Source: Bugulina stolonifera
Taxonomy: Eukaryota; Bryozoa; Gymnolaemata; Cheilostomatida; Bugulidae
Length of the DNA: 64,000 nucleotides
Direction of reading: 5' to 3'
Assembly (NCBI GenBank): GCA_935421135.1
Contig: OW285187.1
Span: forward strand, 18,042,429 to 18,106,428
The translations under genes were made by a program, and so were the position numbers. This document shows positions 26,701-38,700 of the stretch, piece by piece. Under the pieces are notes generated by a model. The model searched no databases. It was not told where the DNA came from and saw only the letters and a list, made by a program, of their open reading frames with translations. The stretch's first letter is position 1, and each line of letters begins with the position of its first letter.

Positions 26701-29700
26701 ACTCCGTCTCCGACAATAGGGATCTCCAACACCGACACCAACTTTTGTGTTTACACTACACCAACTTTGCCGGAGCTGGGCAGAAAAGACGGAGTGCAAT
26801 GTAAACGCAGCTTTAGTTTTGGTTGCTGAATTCAAATCACATGTGCTGGAGGACCTTCACCTCTATCTTGACTCCTAAAAAATAGACATGCACCGAGTGG
26901 CCAATTAGCATTGTTAGTATTTTAATGCCATGTATGCGTTGGATCTTTTTCGGATGTAACCCATTCAAAGAAGACAACTATGAGCAAGCATTTGAGATCC
27001 GTAAATGCCTATGAATTGTATCATACTGTTTCATGGCACTGTTACCTTCCCGTATAAAGTTATGGCTTTAAAGAAACCAACATGTTACTGTCGATGTTGG
27101 TGCGGAAATTAAGGCAGCATATTATGATAGGGCAAGTTGGAGGTTGCAATGGGACAGGTTGAGCTCAAAATAATACTAATTGAACATATATTTTACAAAG
27201 TTTCATGCCGCTTCAATACATCCTGTGCGATTATGCATGTACATGTATAATGTATGTGTATAATGTACATGTACATGTGTAATGTACATGTGTAATGTAC
27301 ATGTGTAATGTACATGTGTAATGTACATGTGTAATGTACATGTGTAATGTACATGTGTAATGTACATGTATAATGTAAGTTCGGATTAATTAATCTCATT
27401 TTTAACGAGCTTCCAACACCGACCCGGATTTTTACATTTGTTGTAATTTCTCACCATCTATATTATATACTCTGCTGTATCTAACCGTGATTAATGCATA
27501 TAAATAGTGATCAGTGGGTATGTTATTCCTTTAAAATTATTTCTGTAGATCATCTAAACTACTTTATAGCTCCCAATTTTATTCTACAGGTTGAGCTGGG
27601 GGAGGGTGAACCTGGTTCTATTTCACAGAGTCATACCTGTCTCTGGTGATAAGCTCTGGGTTAACCTAATTTCTGCGACTGCCTACTTACACCCTTCAAA
27701 CTCTCGTTATGTTAGTCTCAGTGTTTAGCAGCAAAAATGTTCATTTTATAAGTTATGCTCTTGAAAGACAAATACTGTAGATTTTAACTCGGCCACTCAG
27801 CTTACATGTAAGTTTTCTTGGTCAAAGCTGTAACCTAATTGTATTCCTTAAACCTAACTGATGTATGAAATCAAACACTAAACCTTTTACACATAGTTTT
27901 TCAAACCTGCAGTACTCCTCCTGACATTGTATAATGGAAAGTGTTCAATGTAAAGCACTGCAAATCGTTTCACACCACATAAATAAAATAATGTACAGTA
28001 TATTATTATATAAACCTATTAGTAATGGGGTTTTTAAGTCTACATGTATGTGCCTGTTATGATATCATACTTTGTATTTGTATGTATACGATAGACAGCA
28101 GTGTGCTTGGTACTTGATCATTTCACCTATGATACTTGTAGTACACGTATGTGGTGGTGGTAGGTGTTTATGATAGTGGTATGTGTATTTGGTTGTGCTA
28201 TATGTATGTGGTAGTGGTACATGTACATGTATGTGGTAGTGGTACATGTATGTGGTTGTGGCTCATTTATGTGGTTGTGGTACATGTATGGCTATATGTA
28301 TGCGTTATGGTCTATGGGGTAGAGATGCACTTTTGCACAGCAGCTACTGTGTTATATTATAGAACCTAGTACCAGCCACTCCTCTGCATCGCCTCTCCAG
28401 CAGCAGCTGCTCTCAATGTTCTCCACTGAAGTAGTGCAGCTGTTGAACAAAATGCCTGGTTGTCAGATGCCACTCTCCAAGTTCATTCCTTCCTATCAGC
28501 ACCACTTCAGACGAGCTTGTAATCTGATGGATTATGGTTTCAATAAGTTACAAGATTTACTGGATTCTATCCCATATGTGATACAGGTAAATCTATATCT
28601 TACTTATCCTACTGGTAATCCAGTACATATCTTACTTATTCCACCACATGTGATACAGGTAATCCACTACATGCCTTACTTATCCCACCACATACATACA
28701 CATCATTCAGCAGTTCAGCATTTCTGTTCCCCCCCCCTCCCCCCAACTGGTAATGGGAATGCAACTTGTGCCCATTAACGAGTTCGTATTCATCAAAAAC
28801 TTTAGGATTCAAGAGAAAGAATGTTCTTGAATTAGAAAGGGGTGCACCAAGTCAAGTCATTGCTCAAAGAGACAGCCTTCCTAAGTCTACAATTTCTGCT
28901 GAAGTTATAAATCATAAAAATGTCTTCACTGCAACTAACTAACTAACCTATACACAGTATGAGAAGCACAAATAATGTACTAACTCACATGAACCCTAGA
29001 CAGCAACATTCTCCTTTTATATGTCACACTCTTAATAACTTTATTGAAAAATGTTAGTGTGGGCTAATATTTTAATTAGAAATAGTAATACAAGACGCAT
29101 TTTTATTTTTGATATATGTGAGGTCTCCAAATGGTCACGTGGTGACCTATGGTCACGTGGTGACCTGTGGTCACGTGGTGGTCGGGACGCATGCGCGTTG
29201 ATGGGACAGCAGCGAGTTGGCTGTGGTCAGTCGCACTAAAGCAATTGTGCAGAGTGGAAGGCTCGTTCTGTCATTACTCTGATTATCTGTCGTGTATTAT
29301 TGTGCTAATCGTGTCGTGCTCTGGTAGCCAACACATAGGTGGTGAAGGTGGTGGCTAAGGGGAGGTTGGAGAGCCATCGTAGAGCAGTTTGGTACTGCGT
29401 ACTTATATTTTTCTTTACTGTACTGTTCAGTGAGACAACAATTTATTTCCTAATATTTCAATACTCATCCGAGTATCATCCTCAGAGGATAAATGAAGTT
29501 ATGTTATGGTAATTTAGTATACTGTACAGTAATTGTTTGAATATCTAGTATAGAACAGTACAAAAATCAGCTTTGAAGTAGGGCACCATTACCGGTTATA
29601 CCCTTTAAGAGGTGTTCGGCAATAATACGTGAAAAATAACAATATCCATCGCATTAATACATGATTTTTATTTAAATTTATGTGATGAAAATACGATAAA

Positions 29701-32700
29701 TATTCAATAATGCGATATTGCTTTTATTATTTTTTATTATTATTTCCATCGCATTATTGAAAAATTTATTCTATCGTATTATTTGCTCTTCCATTGCATT
29801 AATGCCAAAAACGCCCATAAAAATGCGTCTTGTTTTGCTATTTATGATTAATAATTTTATGAATTATCTCCAATTTGCATCTTGTGCAGTGGCATAGCTA
29901 TGGACTTTGATCTCAATTTGAAGTCATTCTCTCAGCTGGTTTCATCAAAAAGAAAATAAAACAAAATGTGGTTTCATACTGTTATCCTGTACATTTGATC
30001 CATTACTTGTTGCTGATCTGCAGTGTTTTGTTTTGAGTGTAATGAACAGTACCAGTTTTATTAACCAAGAAGCTGTCATGTTATACACTGCCTTCAATTA
30101 TATTTAGAGATGGGTCCAAGGGACTTCAAGTCAACAAGTCAAGTCATTTCTTAAATTTTGGAAGCAAGTCCAAGTCAAGTCAGTGCCGCTTCAAGTCAAG
30201 TCAGTTGCCATGCGAGTCACAAGTCATATCGAAATCAAGTCAAGTAAAAATGCAAGTCAAGTTAGAGACAACTTCAAAAGATTTTACATTTTCCAAAACC
30301 TCACTTTTTTTCTTCTAGTAGACATTCCAATCCATGAAAATCCATGTCGAGGTGTAGATGGGCTTATATGTTATGCAATTAGGTAAAAAACTAGTCAATA
30401 AATGTAGTAATATTGGCACTACTGTTGCGACTGGTCATGTAGCATTATATATTAGCAACGGTGATACAGTGTTACATGGCATATGAACAGCACATGCAGG
30501 GTTGGGAACTTTGATCTACTTTTGCATTCGATTCTCGATTTTCGATTATGCTGATTAAACCAAAGAATACAAGTATTCGATTATTACTTTACCAAATCAA
30601 TGATTGTACTTCAATCGATTTTGCAATCGATGACGATTTTAGAAAATGCACATGTATATGGGTATAATTTTTGTAAAAGTGGAGAAATTTATTGTCTTTA
30701 CTAATTCTGTTATAACAAAGGTGCCTAATATTACCAGTTTTATTTGCATTTTCTCATAGCTGAGAGTTATCTGCTCTACCTTTGTTTCTTTTTAGCCTCC
30801 AAATATTTATATGTACAGCAAATCTTAGCCAGAAATGCCAGGCTGTTATTTCTTATTTATTGCTAGCCACTCACATTTCATCCTAGCTTGCAAATAGAGG
30901 CTATTATTTTATTATTAAATAAAACAGTTCATCATCATTTTTTTATTAAAACGATAAGAACTAAGCTACGAGGCTTTTTATTTATTTCCTGTACTAAACA
31001 TTACTAGCAGATCACTTAGCAGTTTAGTGACAATCGAATGCAGCTGTAACCCTATAAAACCAACGAATACATGCATTTCGATGGCTTTGTTGGAAACCAA
31101 CGATTAGGTGGAATCGATGGTGAATAGACCAACGAAAATCGCCATCGAATATCGAATGCTATTGGCGATTCCCAACCCTGAGCACATGGTACAGTACAGA
31201 ATGTCCACTGGCCAGCCCCGCAATTCCAATCTGCATAGTATTGCACTGTACATTGTATTCACTACTTACACCACACTTACACTACTTACACTGTAGTCTC
31301 AAGTACACACACCATAGATGTTACCTGTGATGTGTATCCTTATAGCTAGCCTTGATATACTCCCGAGTGTTGCTAGTAGCACTGATGAAGTAAAAATGAC
31401 AAATGGGTAGACAATTGATACCTGTTTTCCATTTTGGCTATATAGGCCTACATGTACCATACATGACAAGTTGGGCTGACATCAAAGAGGGAGATTTTTA
31501 CATGGGTGAGACAACCCTCACCGACTCTTTGACTGCTAAAATACCTAAAATGTTTTTTTACAATGGGAGCCACACTTTATGGGCTGTCTGCTGTGGACAC
31601 AGTTCTCAGTTACATGTAGTTCCAAAATAAGCTGGTGAAAAATTTTTTGCTCTAAGTACATGTACTAGGTTGCTAAAAATACTTGTATGCAGAGTTGTTT
31701 GCCCACACAAAACTAGTGAAGGCGGGCTAGATCTCAGACTAAGGCATCCATGATGTCTCATATAAGTGTGAAGATAATATAAAATAAAATAATATTAATT
31801 TAAATATTGTTGCAATTAGTTTAGAGGCTGTCAAGTTACATTTCCTGACTGTTCGTAACCAATCTGGTCACTGTTGTGTTTAAAGGTGAAGGAGATGAGA
31901 TGAAGGAACATTTATTACTATCTAATACTGTGTATGACCATGAGATACTATCTTCTATCCATTTGCTATCCATTGTAAAACAAGCAAAAGTTTTTCATTT
32001 ATATAGTTGAAGAGGCTAAGCTTGCATGGCATTAATAAACAAATCGACTTGACAGAACCCAAGTCAAAGTCATTGATGTGGTCAAGTCACATTTATGTGC
32101 AAGTCAAAGTCAAGTGGGCAAGTCCAAGTCAAATCTATGACTTGCACCCAGCTGTGATTACATTCACAGTTGAATCAAATAAAAATTCATGGATATAGTA
32201 CATGTATGTGACAACAAGGAGTAAGAGGAGGCTCGTCCATGGGAATTTTGTGTTCGATGTGCTCCTCGGTTTAAAAATATGAGCACATGAGTCGCTGGCA
32301 TTAAGCGAGTAGACAACTCCGTTGAATCGTGATGCGCTTCTTCATTGCTAAGCAGGTATAAAAGCAATGCACATGTGCACGGCTCTGGCGCTTATTATGT
32401 CACAGCTATAGCATCCAATCAAAATCATTTCTATGGAGAGATAAACATAATCGTTCATTGAGATAGCCAATAGTTTGAGCACTATTTTCATTTAGTTTGG
32501 GCACCTTGTAGGGCCCACAAACTAGCCTATTAACTGAACTGGTATCTGAACTATATGCCATAAAACAGACTAAGTATATGGAGTCCTGATGTCTGAGAAA
32601 CGTGTTGCACAAATTGACTCATTTCAACCGCGATTCAAGTGTTTGTACGTTTTATTTATTATGAAGGAGCAAAGTTTAAATTTGGAATTCAAACTCACTC

Positions 32701-35700
32701 ACTGTAGCAAACTTAAATCTATTAGCGTTATTTTTGCTTATTTTGTTGATCATGTTGGTATTTGCAAAAAGTGTCATTTTATATCGAGATACGCAATTTT
32801 CTTCAAATATGGCGATTTTACTCGGCTATATCTTTCGTATCCCAGTGACATAAGTAGTGTGTTTATAGTCAATCTGTTCACCAATTAGTGACATTGATTA
32901 TATTTTAATTTTAGTTAATGTGTGAATTTTACTTTTTTAAAAATATTCATCATCTTTTCTTCAGACTTTACCAAGTACCCGAGGCGCACATCGAGCACCG
33001 GAAGCCCATTGTAACATATATACAGGTTTTCATAGACGAGCCTCCTTCTCTTCTTACTCCTTGGTGACAATAATGTAGCAATGGATGACAGCCCTTGACA
33101 TATACATGACTGCACCCACCTGCACTGTTTCTTACAGATACTGGGCAGTGGCACTCAGAGAATTCTCTATCTAACTCACAGAGTGCATGTTCGGAGGTTT
33201 ACACTAGACTTGTATCGTGTGCTCCAAGCTCAACCTAGACATCGATGCAAAGTAGATCAACTTAGTAAACTCTACTTGCAGGTACAGTAGGTAAAAATGG
33301 ATGTGCATTATTTAGTCTAATCCATGTGGAGTAGGTATTGTAATAGATGTACTACTTTCTACGAGTTAGGGGCAGAAATGGAGAAACTTGAGACTTTATA
33401 TAAGAATTTATCAACCAACATTTCAAATTTCTCCACCTTACGTTATAGGCCTACATGTATATAAACAAAGTTTTCAACTTGTTGCAGTGTTGAATGTATA
33501 CCAATGATAAAAAATGTTGAGCAGCCATTTGTTGAACACAAATAGTATTTATATATCAACAACTCTGCCAACATGTTAAAGTTGTTGGGTTCATCCATTA
33601 TTTTTTGTTGACTTGTTGGGATGTTGAGTTTCAATGATAGCATATAGAGACAAATGATGAAAAAGTTGAACTTGTTGGCAAGTCACTAGTTTATAAGTTT
33701 GTTGAATAGCCCTTTGTTGAACACGAATGGTATTTATATGCCAACTACACTGCCAGTTGGCAGTTCCTACACTGAAGTTGTTTGATCAATATATTATTTT
33801 TGTTGACTTGTTGGGATGTTGAGTTTCAATGATGGCATGTAGAAACGAATCATGAAATAGTTAAACTTGTTGGCAATTCACTAGTTTAGAGTTTGTTGAA
33901 TAGCCCTTTGTTGAACACGAACTGGATTCTTCTATTACCCTAAAATCAGAAATATTTCGCGGAAGAAAGTTTTGCGAGTTTGCTAATCTTGGAGCAATTT
34001 GCGATAGAAATATTTAGCGAGTTTGGCCTATCGCGAAATTGGTTTAAGTCCCAAAATTGATGTTTAAGCATATTTCAGCATTAAAACCAAGCTTAGCTAA
34101 GCTGTATGTTTACTCAGATTTAAACCCCACTTACATACAGTACAAAACTACAGCTGACTTCTATATAGTGCAGTAAGCCCACCTGTGAGGTAAAGTAATT
34201 ACCATAGCTTGTTCAAAACTCCCCTGATTAAGCTCCTACTCTAGGCTACTTACCAATTATGTTATAGCAAATACTTGCTGCTTTGTAAAATATTCAACTA
34301 TGTATCATATAGCTATATAGCTGATGTATGGTCTGTTTAAACCAGAAATTATTTAAATCAGTTTGAAAGCAGATATTAATAGCGATGAAAATTATTTGCG
34401 AGTTTGTCACTCGCGAAACTCGCTAAAGTTAAAACTCGCAAAATGTATCTGCTTTTAGGGTAGTTTGATAGATTTGTTGGGATGTTGAGCCGCAATGATA
34501 GCATGCGTGTACAATGTATTTCATAATAGATTTTAAAATGTTGATCTCGTTTTCAAACTATTTAAGAAGCAGCCTATAGGTCACATTATAATTAGAGTGT
34601 CATATTAATATTTGTTAATATTTCATGGTTAAAACACTAACATAAAAGTTAACACCACAGAACACCCAAAATTGGATTAAAATATTCTTAACAGATACCA
34701 ATTGAAAATAATACTACGTAGGTTTTTACTAGGTAGAACAGTCCATTGGCGAAATGAAATGATGTGTACATAAAAGCCTCTCTAATTAACTGTTGAGATA
34801 GTTTAGTTTTTATGGAGCGCTACTGATTTATTTGTTATCCCTTGCACCAACTTCTCAGTTCCGTGGGTTGCTGCTGCTGCCAGGAGGCTCTTGGCAACTT
34901 TTTCACTATTTGTTTCTATAAGCTATCATTGAAGTTCAACATCCCAACAAGTCAACAAAAGATAATAATTATATACATGTAGATTCAACAACTTCAACAT
35001 GTTGGCAGAGTTGTTGCAATATAAAGACCATCTGTGTTCAACAAAAGGCCATTTATTCAACAAACTCTAAACTGGTGATTTGCCAACAAGTTTCAATTTT
35101 TCATTAGTTGTTTCTATATGCTATCATTAAAATTCAACATCCTAACAAGTCAACAAAAATAACTACTGAGCCATTCCATGGGGACTGATCAAATTTGCGT
35201 GCTGGCCCGACTCAGGCTCTTTTGAAAATTTGCAGGTTGAAAGAGCACCCTTGAATTAGTGGGAAGCCACCAATTCTTTTTCTATTTGACCCCTTTGGTT
35301 TCGGCAGCAGCTCGTTGAAAAGTGGGAAAATGTGGAGGGGACAACTCCAAATGGACTTTTTTGAAATTCCTGAACATTCAAATTATGACTGTGGCCACTG
35401 TATGATACTTAGAGCTGTAATTTTTATTGCATAGATACTTTCATATACGTGCTTCAGTTTCACTACTCATTCGAGCCTGTATGGTCAACATATTGAGGGT
35501 CAGAGGTCACTGAAAACACCTCTCGGAGCTAGTTTGACCCAAATTCACTGAAAATCGACCAAATAAACACTGCTGGATTTGATGAAAAGAAGGTTGATAT
35601 AGAATAACTAAGGATTAGAGGTGCTCAACACAAGGATAAATGAATTTTTGAGAACAAAAAAAACTCTCCAAAATGAACTGTATGGCGACAGCGGCTCAAA

Positions 35701-38700
35701 TTCAACATGGCCGTCGTTCGAGTTGGCGTTTTGGGGCGTTATTCAAGGCTAAATCTACTAAACTTAGTAGTGAAAATTAATGGTGAAAGTGTTGCTATAT
35801 TATACAATTCACACCTGTAGATTCCATTTCTGCAATAAAAACTTTGTCTTTTTGGGTCTGAAAGGCTGAATTTTCAGATTCAAATTTTACATATATTCGC
35901 TATAATATAGTGACTATATCGCCAATGCAGTTAATTGGCTATGGCCATAAAGGTCAGTCAAGACTTAATTTAAGGTACAATTTGAGACTTGGCCTGGTTA
36001 TGCAACCTACTTTGTGAAAGAAAATGGGTGAAATCCGTTTTACTAGCCTAAACAGTCATGCAGTTTTGTTAACTTTGCCATTACTCTTCCTTTCACACAT
36101 GAAGCAGAATAGCTAAGCTAAGCAGTATTTCCAGGTCAGACTTAACCAAGTATTGTTTAATGAAAAGGAAGGGGAAGAAGATGGAGCTCCATAGAACTAA
36201 GGCTTCTTTAATCAGTGGGTGAGGTGGTGTTTTAGCTCAGGATTTTTTATGGTCACCATTAGTTATCAGATTCTAATCAAGAATATACATGCAAAATTAT
36301 AGCCACAGCCCACAAACAATAGTTTTGACAAACTTACATATATACATGTATTTAGCTTACAATTAAACCAGTCTTTACTAATTAGCTTCAAACATATTTT
36401 TTGTTCATGATATGTGAATAGTTCCTTTTCCGGTTTATAAGTGTTGTACAGTATTTATTAGAAGAGATTGAATTTCAGCAGTCCATAGTATAACAATTAT
36501 TATGGCCAGATCAATATGGTTGTCTGCACTTAGAAAGGTGAGATCTGCTCTTCTTTTATTCACTGAGCATAATTTTTTAAGATAAGTGGTTTTGTCTTTC
36601 GAAAGGTCAAAACTATCTCGATTCAAAATCAAGGTTTCGGTATAAGGAACGGTAAATTTGGCGAGGTGATGCTAGCAAGTACATTAAACATTATTACCTT
36701 TGGAAACAAGCGAACACTTGTAATATAATTTCAACTTGCTAGGTACAATTAAACTAAGTCTTGCAAAACCATATTCATATTTTTGATTACTCTGTTGATT
36801 AAAAGTTAATGCATGTTGCACCACTTACCTTAGTTGTGGTCATTTATATAAGACCAAAAAGATTTTTTTGGAGCTAATTAGCAAACACCGGTTAATTGTC
36901 AGCTACATGTAAATATATATAAAAATTGTTAAAAGTTATTGTTCAAGGGCTGTGGCTATAGTTATGCATGTACATGTACATTGTACATGTATATATTTGA
37001 TTAGAATTTGATAACTAATGGTGACCCCAAAATTTGTCTTGAGCTAGTTTAAACAACCTTTAACTCCTCAGCCTTACTCACTGATTAAAGATGCCTTAGT
37101 TCCATGGAGCATCAGTTTCTTCACCTTTTTCACTAAACAATACTTGGTATAAGTCACACCTTGAAATACTGCTTAGATTAGCTATCTTACCTCATTTAAC
37201 AAACGTGTGAAAGGACGAGTCATAGTAAAGTTACCAAAACTGCATGTTTGCGCTATTAAAATGGATTTCACCCATTTTTCTTCACCAATAAGGTTGTATA
37301 ACTAGGCCAAGTCGCAAATTGTACCTCAAATTAAGTCTTGACTGACTTCTATGGCCATAGCCAATTAACTGCATGGCCATTTAGTCACTATATTATAGCA
37401 AATATATGTAAAATTTGTATCTGAGAATTCAGCCTTTTAGACCCAAAAAGACAAAGTTTTTATTGCAGAAATGGAATCTACAGGTGTGGATTGTATATAT
37501 AGCAACATTTTCACCATTAATTTTCACTACTAAGTTTGGTAGATTTAGCCTTGAATAACGCCCCAAAACGCCAACTCGGACGACGGCCATGTTGAATTTG
37601 AGCGGCTGTCGCCATATGGTTTAGTCTGGAAAGTGTTTTTTATTCTCAAAAATTCATTTATCCTTATATTGAGCATCTTCAATACTTAGTTATTGTATAT
37701 CAACCTTTTTTTCATCAGATCCAGCAGTGTCTATTTGGTCGATTTTAAGTGAATTTGGGTCAAACTAGCTCCGAGAGGTGTTTTCGGTGACCTCTGACCC
37801 TCAATATGTTGACCATACAGGCTTGAATGAGTAATGAAACTGAAGCACATATATAAAAGTATCTATGCAATAAAAATTACAGCTCTAAGTATCATACAGT
37901 GGCCACAGTAATAATTTGAATGTTTAAGAATTTCAAAAAATTTAATTTGGAGTTGTCCCCCCCCCCCCACATTTTCCTACTTTTCAACGAGCTGCTGCCG
38001 GAACCCCAGGGGTCAAATAGAAAAAAAAATTGGTGGCTTCCCACTAATTCAAGGGTGCTCTTTCTACCTGCAAATTTTCAAAAGAATCTGAGTCAGGCCA
38101 GCACGCAAATTTGATCAGTCCCCATGGAATGGCCCTACTGCCAACCCAACAATTCCCCACCAGCTTTCAACTTCCTATGGGGTGTAGAAGTTTTTGGCTC
38201 ACAACTCTTCTACAATATTTCATAACTCTTCTACAACTTTTGCAACTGTTTCATAAACTTCCAAATTTCTCCATTTCTGCACCTAACTTCTTTCTACTCA
38301 GTGTTCACTCGTCACACTACATGTAGTCACAATGCTTTATTCAGTACTCCGTTGTGATACTACTGCAGCCTCCAGACTAATCCTATGATTGGAATTCCAG
38401 TTCAAATGCAACCAAACTTCATAGTTTCAACTGTTTGTTATATAACCATTGGTCCATTCAAACTCTTCATAATATCCACGTGCCACTTATAATTACATGT
38501 TTATGTTACATCAAGTCACAGGGGGTCTGCAAGTGTAATCTGGCAGGTATTTTGCATTGGGGTCATGGGTTAGATTAGTATTGTTTAATTGGTATATTTT
38601 TATGCATCGTAGAATCCTTAGTATTTTGTTTAATTAGCACCTGGTACTGTTAGATATTATTTCCAACTACTGATAAATTATGCAAGAAATGCTGTTTTCA

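Noticed and set aside
27193..27399. 68-codon minus-strand frame
   Set aside because: Translation of the 13-bp tandem repeat only.
27595..27727. Possible MARF1 exon after TTCTACAG
   Set aside because: Open frames exist, but the only phase-compatible ones need poor donors, and exon 12 joins exon 13 directly in phase with donor 21123.
36435..36632. 65-codon frame in the loop of the giant palindrome
   Set aside because: No recognisable motif, no splice or promoter signal; too short to call.
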